Under the pieces are notes generated by a model. It saw only the letters and a program-made list of their open reading frames with translations, was not told the origin of the DNA and did no database searches. From CBDDKZ01 sp965230415 (GTDB lineage: Bacteria > Bacteroidota > Bacteroidia > Cytophagales > JAAEPT01), in NCBI GenBank assembly GCA_965230415.1, contig CBDDKZ010000003.1, positions 496,001-560,000 of the forward strand: DNA of 64,000 nt, in the 5' to 3' direction. Made by a program: the position numbers and the translations under genes. Shown piece after piece: positions 45,323 through 54,470 of the stretch; within the stretch, counting starts at the first letter, position 1; every line of letters begins with the position of its first letter.

Positions 45323-45766
45323 CTAATAATTGGGGTAACTACTTAATTTTTCTTTCGTTCTCGCTAAAATCGAAAGAATAGTTCCTCTTGGAATATTAAT
45401 TAAATCAGCTATTTCTTGTGCCGTATATTCTTCAACAACAGCTAAAAATATAATTTCTCGATCTCTTGTTTTTAGTTCTAATAATAGTTTTTCCAAATAG
45501 GGTTCAGTTGTAAAATTGGGGCTATACCCTAAATCTAATCGAGTATTCTTTGAGTAGTTGTTCTTTGTTTTTTCCTTGCGAATGTTGTCAATATATTTAT
45601 TTCGCAATGAGGTTATGAAAAATGAAATAACTAATGGTTTATTCTTTTGAATTAATTTCAGATAGGTGTCTTGAACTAAATCAAATGCATCATCATCATT
45701 ATTAGTTAATGATAATGAGTACCTATATGCTCTATTCAACAATTCCTTTAATTCTTCAGTAGTCAT
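45323..45766 (-). CDS. ECF (sigma-70 family) sigma factor with IS-derived C-terminus
   Basis: 147 residues in the present sequence. Region 2 spans about 8-75 (LNRAYRYSLSLTNNDDDAFDLVQDTYLKLI split, then SFFITSLRNKYIDNIRKEK). Region 4 spans 95-140 (LLLELKTRDREIIFLAVVEE, YTAQEIADLINIPRGTILSI). It directs RNA polymerase to a small regulon, normally held off by the downstream membrane protein. The last six residues (SSYPNY) come from the IS3 copy; both DNA-binding regions are complete. Confidence 0.85.
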   Translation of the reverse strand: MTTEELKELLNRAYRYSLSLTNNDDDAFDLVQDTYLKLIQKNKPLVISFFITSLRNKYIDNIRKEKTKNNYSKNTRLDLGYSPNFTTEPYLEKLLLELKTRDREIIFLAVVEEYTAQEIADLINIPRGTILSILARTKEKLSSYPNY

Positions 45767-46287
45767 TGGATAAATTAAATAATTAGCTCATTCACTTTCA
45801 TATTAAGGTTTACATAATGAACACGAATCAGCGTGGATTATGATTGCAAAAAAAATGTTTTTTACGCTTTTGATTTTAAAAGATGGTCTTCTTAATGCTG
45901 ACGAAGGTGTCAGCCATCATTTGCATTTTTAGGTTTGTATATGCTGACGACGAAATAAGTAGGAGGATTAACTTCCAATAAGTGTTTTTCTGATAAAAAC
46001 CGCAGAGACGTAATAAGCGTGTAGGGACTACGATAATAACGTCGGTTTACAAATCCAGGGGGTGAATCAAATACCTGGTCAATTAATAAAGGGGCTGCGC
46101 AAACATATGGGGTGAAGCTGGTAGTTTACGATCTGTTGACAGGAAAAAGCGACTGATGACCTATTATGATTAGGCTTCTGTCCTTCAAATTTGTTTTACA
46201 AAAAAGGGCCGTCCCATCTGGGAGGCCCTATTCACTTCATTGAAAACAGTATAAAACTAAACGATTATTACTGATATAAATTAAACA
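45767..46287. other. Intergenic region with repeat C relic and terminator
   Basis: 521 bases. Contains a diverged copy of repeat C (46020-46063: CTACGATAA ... GGTTTACAAATCCAGGGG) and the terminator at 46200-46229. No gene recognised. Confidence 0.5.
46200..46229 (-). terminator. Rho-independent terminator of the 46288-50874 gene
   Basis: On the minus strand AGGGCCTCCC ... GGGACGGCCCT folds into a strong stem with a small loop and ends in a run of six T. It is 58 bases after the stop of the large T9SS gene. Confidence 0.85.
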
Positions 46288-49200
46288 CTAATTTTTAACG
46301 ATCTTTTCGCGACTGACGCCTTCTTTTGAGCTAATCTCTATAAAGTATATACCTTTACTAAGTTTAGACATATCTATCTGCTCAGTAGCTTGAGAGCCTG
46401 TTAGACTTAAGACTTGTCTACCCTTGCTATCATAAATGACGTATTGAGCCTTACCCGCTGATGTATTTTGAATCTGCAGCACATCGGTGGTCGGGTTAGG
46501 GAATAAATAGGTCGTTTGATATTTTAAACCTGTTAAACTAACCAGGATGACAGGAGTACATTCAGAAGTATCGGTACAAACACCGTCTGTAAGTATTACC
46601 GCATAATCGCCGGATTCAGGAGCGCTATAACTTTGATTGGTTTCGCCCTCTATTATTTCAATACTATCCGGCCAGCAGCGCACCCATTGGTAGGAAATAC
46701 CTTCTTCTACCGCCCAAAGTGTATCAGCAATCAAATTAACGCTGTTGTCGATTTCTTTGATCGTTACGTCAATAGTAATTACGCTGTCGCATCCCCCCAT
46801 ATTTGGAATGGTATCATTGAATACTTGTGTATTGGTAATTACTTGCCCACTTGGACTTACATACTCACCGCAGGCTTCAATGGTTAGGTCACTAAATGTT
46901 GTGCCGACACCTAATCGAGCTACATAAGTTACCACGCTATCACATCCTTCCGACGTTTTAAGTGTGTCTATAAACTCTCCGGGTTCACTTATCTCATCTC
47001 CCTGAGGGGTAACATAAGGATTGCCATCGCATATAAAAACAGGGACTGTAAATACAATCGGGTCATTTGAATTATCAAACTCCTTTGGACGAACATGTTC
47101 AATTACTGTACTATCATAATCACAGCCCATAACCGGAATACCATTAAATACAGAAGCATATGTGATTTCTTCATAGATGTTATCTGCTGTATTTCCGTCG
47201 GCAAAAGTATAGCTCGCACCATAACAAACTGTTTCCCGGATAACCGTTGCTTTTGTATGTACCTTATAAGTCACAATGCTGTCACATCCTCCGGAAGATT
47301 GCAGTGTAATAGTATGTGTCACTAAACCATTGGAATCTGCTGTCATTTCAAATCCTTGTGGCGTTTCATACACTTCATTCAAACAGATCATCGTATCTAC
47401 AACCGTTTGAATTGCCGAATCCAAACTGATGACTTCTGTAACTGTACTATCACAACTGTATTCTTGAGACGTTAAGGTGCTTGTGTAGGTGATGGGATTT
47501 GTGATGTTTGTCATTGTAGTTCCATCGGCAAAAGTGAAATCACTACCAGCACAAACAGTCCTTACGATGGTGGTGTCAATATTTGTACAATAAAATGCAG
47601 AAAAAGCAAAAGAGGTATTAGCAAGCACACCGGCTACATCAGTAGATGGTAGCCATGCCTGGCTTTGTGGGTCCAATAAAAAGCTTGTATTTAAGCCGTT
47701 TGGACCACGATCTTCTGCCGCTCCCATGATCACGACTGAACTGTCTTGATAATTGAGTGAAATTGCCACATAAAATGCACCGTTTACTTCTATTTCCGAA
47801 GGCAGCGTGATGTAATTTTCTTCATTGCTCACAAGGGCTGAAATTGGCAGATTACCTGAAAATAGTATGTCACCGGGAACATCATCAATTTCGTTCAAAA
47901 TAAACACACCGATCAAGCCATTTTCGGTAGGATCTTCTAAAAAGATTGGATAGAGTCCTATGGCATTAACAAGACCCGGAACCGGAGCTTCATAGCGCTC
48001 CGCATAAACTGCATGTTGTGACAGATTGTGTCCCGGATAGCCACCACCTAGAGAATCTACAGTGAAATAAGCAATAGCTTCGCTCGTATCGATATTGCTC
48101 ATACGACTACATCCGCACATGACATCATCTTCCGGCACAACAGTGATGTAGCAAGACTTTGTTAATGAATCGCTTCCTAAGTCATTGCCGGCTACTAATT
48201 TCACTTCATAACATCCAGGTGTTTGATAAGTGATGCCTATTGGATTTTGTAGGGTTGACATGGCTGAATCAGCACCTTCAAATGTCCATGTCCAACTGGT
48301 CGGATTACCGGTGCTTAAATCCTCAAACCCAAGTGAAGACCCAACGCTAATGGTTGTTTCGATGGCTTTAAAGTCTACTTTAGGTTTCAAAGGAATATGT
48401 CCGATATATACACCGTTACCATGAGAAGCCAGCGCAATGGTTCCGTCTTCACGGCCACGAATCATATCTACTACCACATTTCCGATAAAATCGCTAGAAA
48501 GTTGAGTCCAAATCGTTGAAGCACCATCTAAGGTTTCAGTAGCATATACACCAATACTTGTAGCCACAAAGTACAATTCATCGTCACCGAATTTCATTTG
48601 CTCAATCCAGCGCACAGAAGGACCTGCACCAGACCCGTCGGCATTTTCCTCCAGGTTTCCACTGATATCTGTCCAGGTCGTTCCTCCGTCTTCGGTCATG
48701 AAGATACTTTTTACCTCATAACTTGATATGGTAACAAAAATACGATCGGCATTATCAGGGTCAATTTTTATACAACTTACATAACCGGAACCTGAGAAGT
48801 TACTGCCGGTGATATTTGTAACAAGTGGATTTCCGACGTTTGCATTATCTACACGGTAGATTTGTCCGTTGCGTGTTCCGTAAATCAATCGATTGGCAGG
48901 CTTGGTCGATACATCGAGTATGCAAATACGCTCATCTTCATTATTGGTATTGCTCATGATCTCCCAGGTTTCTGGTGGAGGGAATACAAAGCCCACTCCA
49001 CTAGGGATTTTAGTCATATCGGGACACCTCAATACTCGATGACGGTCCAGAAGATACATGATCTCCCGGTTATTAGGGTCAACAGCAAAGGGGGTGATAA
49101 ATTCAGGGAAACCGTTTTCACCTTCAATTTCCGGATCGATACGTCTAAACCCGATAAAATTACCAACAGCATCAAAATCGAATCGAATGATAACTCCCAA

Positions 49201-50874
49201 TTGGGAGGATGAGTACCAGGCTTCGTCATAAAGGGCACACCAACTACCGTCACCACCAACATTTTGATACCAGGATTCGGATGCGGGCATAAGGTCTGTT
49301 GAGGTTCGTGTACCGTTGTCCTGAAATCCAGCCATAACTATATCGTTATCAAACCAATCGGCTATAGCAACGGTATAGGGTTGAGAACTAAGGTAGCCAT
49401 TGTTAAGTGCCACCCAGCCTACGGGGTTTAGCCCTCCATCGTCTCTGAGACTATTATCGGTAAATGAAATTCCTCCGTCGTGCGCTGATAGTAATGAATT
49501 GGGCTTATTAGGAAAGAATACCAAGGCATGGTTATCAGGGTGGTGGTTAGGTGCTACCGCAAAACTGGCGTCATTCGCGTACCCACCAATCCATTCAGTG
49601 TTAAATATGCTTGCAAAGCCATCCGTAGAACGGTATAAATTAATATCTCCAAGAAATACCACATCAGGGTTGGAAGGATGTACTCCTACAACTACGTTGT
49701 AGCTATTTTGTGTGCTGACGTTGTCAATGCCCACATTACCAACCGGTAAATTGGAAGATCGATCCTCCCATGAACCGCCATTTCCTATGGTTCCGTCTCC
49801 ATTACCTTCACCGGGTGTATAGGTGTATTTAAATAAGGAGTGGTTTGAAATACCGCTTCCGGTTGTTTCTCCGAAGAAATAAACAATGTTTTCATTACTA
49901 AGCGAGTGGCCCATGGCAATTCGTCTTACTCCTACTGAAGGAAAATCTCCTGTTATGTTGGTCCAGTTAATTCCGTCTGTAGAACGAAAGATGCCGCTTT
50001 CTCCAATGGCGTCAGCACTAATTGTAGCGTAACAAACGCCGGTAGCAGTAATCATAATGTCTGAAAAATAATTCCCTTCTGCTTCGATAGCCGTTGTCCA
50101 GGTAGCTCCTCCGTCAGAAGAACGTACGATGGAAAATCGGGAAGTGGCTACAAATACATCACCATTAACCGGATTTACCGCTACGCGCCATGTTTTGTCA
50201 AATAAACTAGTGTCGAGCAAGTGTGGTGTATTGCTAGCTGTACCGGGGATGATACTCCAGGTATCTCCATTATCGGTAGATTTTACCACTCCGTTTCCTT
50301 TGTGTAAGAGTACTCCATCTATAACACGCGCTCCGGCGCTGGCACCTCTTGCCTCACCACCAACACAATACCAGGTGTCTTCGAATCCGGGACGTGGGTC
50401 CTGCGCGATGGAAGTTGCACTCTGCAATGCCTGTGGGCTTGATGTTTTCTTCCAGGTTTGACCGGCATCTACTGTTTTCCAGATACCTGCGGATACACCT
50501 GCGGCTATGTATATACTGTCGTCACGTACATCCGCTCCTAGTGCTCGTGTACGACCTCCCAATTTCGGAGGCCCCAGGTTTATCCAATCAATATTTTCAA
50601 TATCAATTTTAGAGGTGCCACTGCGTCTTTCATACAATGATTTTGTTTTGCGATGAAAAGCTTGTTCCCGATTAAATATATCATCAGGAATCTTTCCCGT
50701 AAACGGATTAACGATTTTGGCAGTCTCATAATCGACTCTCCCTAAGGGATCGTCCTTTATTTCAAGCTCCAGGGCCTGAATCTTTTGCGGTGCCGGCAAA
50801 CTTTGTGCATTGATAAAGCTTACCTTACATGTGAGTAGCGCCATTAAGGCTACTAATAGGGCGGATTTATTCAT
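46288..50874 (-). CDS. Giant secreted Asp-box/PKD protein with T9SS sorting domain
   Basis: 1528 residues. Signal peptide to about FINAQ (24). Residues ~70-825 form a sortilin/GH74-like beta-propeller region with Asp-box motifs (TVDAGQTWKK, STDNGDTWSI, SSDGGATWTT, TEDGGTTWTD). A PKD-like domain lies at ~831-915 (LGFEDLSTGNPTSWTWTFEG), then a domain starting CGCSRMSN. At about 1130-1410 are four or five repeats ending in GCDS(V/I/T)VT. The C-terminus is a type A T9SS sorting domain (YLFPNPTTDVLQIQNTSAGK ... GIYFIEISSKEG). Likely a large surface or released adhesin or enzyme; catalytic residues not identified. Monocistronic with its own terminator. Confidence 0.9.
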   Translation of the reverse strand: MNKSALLVALMALLTCKVSFINAQSLPAPQKIQALELEIKDDPLGRVDYETAKIVNPFTGKIPDDIFNREQAFHRKTKSLYERRSGTSKIDIENIDWINLGPPKLGGRTRALGADVRDDSIYIAAGVSAGIWKTVDAGQTWKKTSSPQALQSATSIAQDPRPGFEDTWYCVGGEARGASAGARVIDGVLLHKGNGVVKSTDNGDTWSIIPGTASNTPHLLDTSLFDKTWRVAVNPVNGDVFVATSRFSIVRSSDGGATWTTAIEAEGNYFSDIMITATGVCYATISADAIGESGIFRSTDGINWTNITGDFPSVGVRRIAMGHSLSNENIVYFFGETTGSGISNHSLFKYTYTPGEGNGDGTIGNGGSWEDRSSNLPVGNVGIDNVSTQNSYNVVVGVHPSNPDVVFLGDINLYRSTDGFASIFNTEWIGGYANDASFAVAPNHHPDNHALVFFPNKPNSLLSAHDGGISFTDNSLRDDGGLNPVGWVALNNGYLSSQPYTVAIADWFDNDIVMAGFQDNGTRTSTDLMPASESWYQNVGGDGSWCALYDEAWYSSSQLGVIIRFDFDAVGNFIGFRRIDPEIEGENGFPEFITPFAVDPNNREIMYLLDRHRVLRCPDMTKIPSGVGFVFPPPETWEIMSNTNNEDERICILDVSTKPANRLIYGTRNGQIYRVDNANVGNPLVTNITGSNFSGSGYVSCIKIDPDNADRIFVTISSYEVKSIFMTEDGGTTWTDISGNLEENADGSGAGPSVRWIEQMKFGDDELYFVATSIGVYATETLDGASTIWTQLSSDFIGNVVVDMIRGREDGTIALASHGNGVYIGHIPLKPKVDFKAIETTISVGSSLGFEDLSTGNPTSWTWTFEGADSAMSTLQNPIGITYQTPGCYEVKLVAGNDLGSDSLTKSCYITVVPEDDVMCGCSRMSNIDTSEAIAYFTVDSLGGGYPGHNLSQHAVYAERYEAPVPGLVNAIGLYPIFLEDPTENGLIGVFILNEIDDVPGDILFSGNLPISALVSNEENYITLPSEIEVNGAFYVAISLNYQDSSVVIMGAAEDRGPNGLNTSFLLDPQSQAWLPSTDVAGVLANTSFAFSAFYCTNIDTTIVRTVCAGSDFTFADGTTMTNITNPITYTSTLTSQEYSCDSTVTEVISLDSAIQTVVDTMICLNEVYETPQGFEMTADSNGLVTHTITLQSSGGCDSIVTYKVHTKATVIRETVCYGASYTFADGNTADNIYEEITYASVFNGIPVMGCDYDSTVIEHVRPKEFDNSNDPIVFTVPVFICDGNPYVTPQGDEISEPGEFIDTLKTSEGCDSVVTYVARLGVGTTFSDLTIEACGEYVSPSGQVITNTQVFNDTIPNMGGCDSVITIDVTIKEIDNSVNLIADTLWAVEEGISYQWVRCWPDSIEIIEGETNQSYSAPESGDYAVILTDGVCTDTSECTPVILVSLTGLKYQTTYLFPNPTTDVLQIQNTSAGKAQYVIYDSKGRQVLSLTGSQATEQIDMSKLSKGIYFIEISSKEGVSREKIVKN

Positions 50875-51264
50875 ATCAGCGTTAGTTATAAGTAAAAGTG
50901 TGCCCCTTATTGGGACATAATTTTAAACAAAATTTATAGTTATGAATCAGAGCAATGAAAAATTGCTTGTACTCATAATAAAATAAATCTGTTTTTAAAT
51001 TGATTTCATATTTTTTGTCTTCACATGACATGAAGTTGAGTATACAGTCATACATTAAAATATTAGCGCAAATTAAAAACAGGATCAATAAATAGCAGTT
51101 GATGAGTTGTTAAATTCGAGCCGCTCCTTCCCAAAAGAAATAATTGATTTTTAAAGGTGAAAGTATGTTCCAGACCCTTTAACTACTTCATGTTATTTCC
51201 CTCTCTGGTCTTAGCGTCGCGCTAAGACCTTACTTGCAAATACACCAAATCTACTTCTTATTAT
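50875..51264. other. Intergenic region with strong hairpin
   Basis: 390 bases upstream of the giant T9SS gene. Contains the perfect hairpin at 51207-51229. A 68-codon open frame at 50882-51088 has no protein-like features and is not called. Confidence 0.45.
51207..51229. repeat. 10-bp perfect hairpin
   Basis: GGTCTTAGCG, loop TCG, then CGCTAAGACC. There is no T-run, so it is not a standard terminator. It lies just upstream of the group II intron remnant. Confidence 0.7.
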
Positions 51265-51795
51265 TGCTAGCAGCAGGACCAGTACCAACTTGTTGTAAGC
51301 AAGAAGCGCAGGGCATCATTAAAGTGCAAACTCAAAAGGATTACCAGGAAAATCTTGCCTTACAGTTTTAGCGAACAGCTTCAAAAGCTGTCAGAGATAT
51401 GGAAAGGATGGGGAAATAATTTCCGTCTGGCCCATATCCATGCTAGGCTTAAGAATCGGGATGAATGACTGAGAAACCGTATCAGATACTATATATGGCA
51501 TGACTGGAAACGACCTTAGAGGAAACGTAAAACCTTATTCGATTTGGTCTGGATGGTAAGGCATAGGTCTATAGTAGAACAAGGAAAGGCGGATGTATGG
51601 CCCAATGTCCCATACTTGGTACTACTATCACCTCGTCAAGACTAAGAAGGAGAGGGTATGAATCCATGCGCGACTACTACCAGAAATTTCGTCTACAGAT
51701 TCAGTCAACCGCCTGTTACGAGAACCATATGGCAGGTGGTGTGAGGGGCGCACTCCATCAATTAACGCTGGTGGAGCCGGCTACTCGACTGTGCT
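51265..51795 (+). mobile_element. 3' remnant of a group II intron with decayed maturase
   Basis: Plus-strand translation over two frames matches the C-terminal part of a group II intron reverse transcriptase/maturase: YQLVVSKKRRASLKCKLKRI, TRKILPYSFSEQLQKLSEIW, NNFRLAHIHARLKNRDE then stop then LRNRIRYYIWHDWKRP then stop. After a frame change comes MAQCPILGTTITSSRLRRRG-YESMRDYYQ. The domain V hairpin follows at 51708-51740 and a domain VI-like end at ~51755-51793. The reverse transcriptase palm, domains I-III and the 5' end are missing, so it is immobile. Confidence 0.85.
51708..51740 (+). ncRNA. Group II intron domain V
   Basis: ACCGCCTG at the 5' side pairs with CAGGTGGT at the 3' side (one G-U pair), enclosing TTACGAGAACCATATGG. 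Size and sequence agree with the catalytic domain V of bacterial group II introns of the GAACCGCC ... GGTGGTGTGAG type. The stem is intact although the maturase is decayed. Confidence 0.8.
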
Positions 51796-51801
51796 TTCGT
51801 T

Positions 51802-52386
51802 TTATTTATCAATAAGTTCCTTCATATTATAAATATGTCCTGCTTTTTCGATTGGTACATTACATTTTAAGTTCCTTGCAATCGAGATTGGATTCATTTT
51901 TCTCGTAAATTTCATCCCGTCAATCCCCTCAATCAGAATATTTACGTACATGCCAGAATCAGAAAGAGAAATGTCAAAGTTATAGTCATGGTTAGCACTA
52001 TGGTGCATTTTAAATTGACGAAATTGATAGTAATGTGTATTATCGTATATTATAAGAAAGTCATTTTCTCCATATTCAATTTTCTTTTCCCAACAATTGT
52101 TTCCATCAAAAATTACATCTAATTTTGTATCAAAAAGTATAGCGTCTGAAGTTCTGTTAATTGATGTAAAACCGTACTTTATTTCTAACTTCTGGATGCT
52201 AAGTTCATTTGAAGTACTAAACTTAAAATTGTTGCTTCCGAAGAAACCATATTCTTGATTTAAACTATAAATAGCAACTGCAAGTCCTATAGCCGCAAAA
52301 ATTGAAACTAATATGATTACTTTTTTTGGCATATTCTGGCTAACGTCAAATTTAGCCTTGATTATCAAATCCTTAACTATTTCCAT
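51802..52386 (-). CDS. Hypothetical protein with one membrane helix, 194 aa
   Basis: A short basic N-terminus, one helix (KVIILVSIFAAIGLAVAIYS at ~22-41), then an extracytoplasmic beta-rich domain (FKFSTSNELSIQKLEIKYGF ... MHHSANHDYNFDISLSDSGM). Family not recognised. Its stop is only a few bases from the end of the group II intron remnant. Confidence 0.65.
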   Translation of the reverse strand: MEIVKDLIIKAKFDVSQNMPKKVIILVSIFAAIGLAVAIYSLNQEYGFFGSNNFKFSTSNELSIQKLEIKYGFTSINRTSDAILFDTKLDVIFDGNNCWEKKIEYGENDFLIIYDNTHYYQFRQFKMHHSANHDYNFDISLSDSGMYVNILIEGIDGMKFTRKMNPISIARNLKCNVPIEKAGHIYNMKELIDK

Positions 52387-52696
52387 TTTCTCATTCCCGT
52401 TCGTTCTTACCGCTAATCATTTTGACGTTAGTCTCTGAATTCAATTTGGAAAGCTGTAAATTCTTAGCTTTTACTTTCAGAATTTCCAGCCCGAATCTGG
52501 GGAATTGAGCATAACGCCACTATATAAATCTTTGGCTGTCTTTTCTTGTAAGTTACTTTCGATCTACCACAAAGTCAATCTTGTAGGTTGACGTGTTAAT
52601 TTTTCCGAGACTACATGTCAATCTGCAAGATTGACGGAGCAACCATGAAACAATAAGGCTTCCAAACCCACTATTCAGCGATGATTTTACAGAATG
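52387..52696. other. Intergenic region largely made of repeat A copy 1
   Basis: 310 bases. Repeat A fills 52512-52689. Nothing else recognised. Confidence 0.5.
52512..52689. repeat. Repeat A, copy 1 (~178 bp)
   Basis: Starts taacgccactatataaatc, contains gttactttcgatctaccaca and the hairpin GTCAATC-TGCAA-GATTGAC (52617-52635), and ends near cttccaaacccactattcag. Closely related to 53661-53860; its first ~80 bases also match 59151-59230. Confidence 0.85.
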
Positions 52697-53581
52697 TTAC
52701 CCTAAGTTACTCCTGATTTGTTGGATTTGATTTTCTGTCAAGCCAGTAATTTTCATTATAGCATTAATGTCCAATCCCATTTTTATGGCGTTTTCAGCAG
52801 ATTGGACTTTTCCTTGTTCTAACCCTTGCTCTAATCCCTGTTCAAGGCCCTCATCAAATGCAGTATCCAACGAATTTTTCATGTCTCGATAGTACTTTAA
52901 GCTATCTTCGTAGAATTGCACTTGCTCTGGAGTAAATTTAGCTATTTCGGCCACCTCAAAAAGTTTTTCGAATATCCGTTCTTGCAATTTATCCGGAATA
53001 TTATCTATTCGATGGAGGTTTCTCAAAACATAAAGCCATTTGTCAAACCTGGTTTCTATTTCTTCAAGCGACTTGTTGAATTTCGGCATCTCCAAGTAAA
53101 TAAAAGTCAGCTTGTCGTAGAAAATCTCATTGGTTTCTATGTCAGCCAATTTAACATCATAGCGGTATTTGTTGGGTTCGTTTTTGTCTTCATCAAATAC
53201 AAAATCCAATATGGCTATCGTATAAACGGCTTTTAATTCGTAATTCCATTCTGCTCGTTTTGCCTGCTCACGAATTGGAAATGTTGAATAATAGACCGTT
53301 CGATCTTTGAAAAAATTCTGTTTCGTCTTTTGTAATTCAACAATAAAACGTTCACCTTTTTCATTTTGGCAATACAAATCAAATATTGCTTTTCGGTCTA
53401 TTTCTGTTGTGCCTAGGTGTTCGTTTTTAATATAAGTTAGGTCAGTAATATGCCCTTGTTCTTCTTTCAGTAGTTCGTTGAGAAAATCTAATAACAAATC
53501 CTTATTCGGTTCTTCGCCAAAAAGCTTCTTGAAGCCATAATCCGTAAAAGGGTTGATATATTTTTCCTCAAATCCAGACAT
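52697..53581 (-). CDS. Rpn-family recombination-promoting nuclease / PD-(D/E)XK protein
   Basis: 294 residues. N-terminal NPFTDYGFKKLFGEEPNKDL, then the PD-(D/E)XK-like core DRKAIFDLYCQNEKGERFIVELQ. The C-terminal tail carries the typical repeats GLEQGLEQGLEQGK, then AIKMGLDINAIMKITGLTEN. Rpn proteins are metal-dependent DNA endonucleases that stimulate RecA-independent recombination in E. coli. TATCTTTA at 53603-53610 (minus) is a possible -7 box. Repeat A copies flank the gene on both sides. Confidence 0.9.
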   Translation of the reverse strand: MSGFEEKYINPFTDYGFKKLFGEEPNKDLLLDFLNELLKEEQGHITDLTYIKNEHLGTTEIDRKAIFDLYCQNEKGERFIVELQKTKQNFFKDRTVYYSTFPIREQAKRAEWNYELKAVYTIAILDFVFDEDKNEPNKYRYDVKLADIETNEIFYDKLTFIYLEMPKFNKSLEEIETRFDKWLYVLRNLHRIDNIPDKLQERIFEKLFEVAEIAKFTPEQVQFYEDSLKYYRDMKNSLDTAFDEGLEQGLEQGLEQGKVQSAENAIKMGLDINAIMKITGLTENQIQQIRSNLG

Positions 53582-53888
53582 TTTCTAACTACCTATTTCT
53601 GGTAAAGATACAATAATGCGCTCAGAATGTAAGGAATACAGACACTTTTCTAATTTAGAGTAACGCCACTATATAAATCTGTGGCGGTCTTTTCTTGTAA
53701 GTTACTTTCGATCTTCCTCAAAGTCAATTCTACGGATTACCTTCGGTGCTACTTCGTGGTGACGTGTTATTTTTTCCGATACTACATGTCAATCTGCAAG
53801 ATTGACGTTGAAACCATGAAATAATAAGGCTTCCAAACCCACTTCTCAGCCATGATTTTATAAAGCCTGTTGTAAACCGTTTTTATAC
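53582..53888. other. Intergenic region largely made of repeat A copy 2
   Basis: 307 bases: promoter-side DNA of the Rpn gene, then repeat A at 53661-53860, then the tail of the next gene. Confidence 0.5.
53661..53860. repeat. Repeat A, copy 2 (~200 bp)
   Basis: Same start (taacgccactatataaatc), same internal hairpin (53788-53806) and same end (cttccaaacccacttctcag) as copy 1, with an extra ~25 bases in the middle (taccttcggtgctacttcgt). Confidence 0.85.
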
Positions 53889-54470
53889 TCATTTTACTAT
53901 TTTAGGATCAGCCCCATTCAATTTCCCCATTGCATATTTATAACCAAACACGGACGTCAAATTGAGCTTTTCGGCTTCATATTTCTTATATACTTCTAAG
54001 AATTTTATAGTTTGATCTAAGCTTTCCTCTGTCCAATCGAAATCTATTTTATAACGAGTAATTACAGAGTCAATTTGTTTATTCTCATCTAGGTGGTATG
54101 CGAATCTGTAAGGAACTTCTGAACTCTTAAAGTCATTCGCATATTCACTATCTTCCTTAAAAAAGGTTTCTATAATGGTGTCATCACCATAAAAATATTT
54201 GATAATGGGGCCTCCATAAAATCCAGATCCAGCATAGGCCAATTTGTGGTTAGAATTATAGAATCTCAGTTCACTAGTTCGTCCGTACGAATCAATAGTT
54301 TCTTGCACATAAGACACATTAAGAGTGTCTATTATATTAAACTGAATCAAATGTATTGACGATGAAGTTATTTTTATTTCATGATATTTCACAATTTCAG
54401 CTAATGATTGTCCCATTAAGGCTAAAGGAGTGAAAATTACGATTAAAGTAATTATTTTTCTCATTTCCAT
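53889..54470 (-). CDS. Exported protein of unknown function, 193 aa
   Basis: A signal peptide (MRKIITLIVIFTPLALMGQS, from Met3) is followed by a beta-rich body (HEIKITSSSIHLIQFNIIDT ... YGRTSELRFYNSNHKLAYAG) and a charged helical end. No recognised family. Probably periplasmic. Its upstream sequence contains GTTGTAAACC just before the start. Confidence 0.7.
   Translation of the reverse strand: MEMRKIITLIVIFTPLALMGQSLAEIVKYHEIKITSSSIHLIQFNIIDTLNVSYVQETIDSYGRTSELRFYNSNHKLAYAGSGFYGGPIIKYFYGDDTIIETFFKEDSEYANDFKSSEVPYRFAYHLDENKQIDSVITRYKIDFDWTEESLDQTIKFLEVYKKYEAEKLNLTSVFGYKYAMGKLNGADPKIVK

Larger units (their letters stand above)
44052..45342 (+). mobile_element. IS3-family insertion sequence, copy 2 (1291 bp)
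   Basis: Same length and same encoded proteins as copy 1, on the plus strand. Flanked by the 3-bp direct repeat TTA (44049-44051 and 45343-45345). Inserted in the last codons of the ECF sigma gene and transcribed against it. Confidence 0.95.
44008..45766 (-). pseudogene. Native ECF sigma gene, 3' end displaced by IS3 copy 2
   Basis: Removing 44052-45342 and one TTA repeat restores a 154-residue frame ending TKEKLRKKLEERKHYEKS, with a stop 14 bases inside the next gene. In the present sequence the frame instead ends SSYPNY within the IS (45323). Only the last ~14 residues, after region 4, are changed, so the sigma factor may still work; see the CDS entry. Confidence 0.85.

Noticed and set aside
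37043..45342. Composite transposon bounded by the two IS3 copies
   Set aside because: Each copy has its own matching target repeat and sits inside a different native gene whose frame is restored on removal, so the DNA between them is resident, not carried.
50882..51088. 68-codon open frame upstream of the giant T9SS gene
   Set aside because: AT-rich, with no protein-like pattern, and it occupies the promoter region of the 50874 gene.
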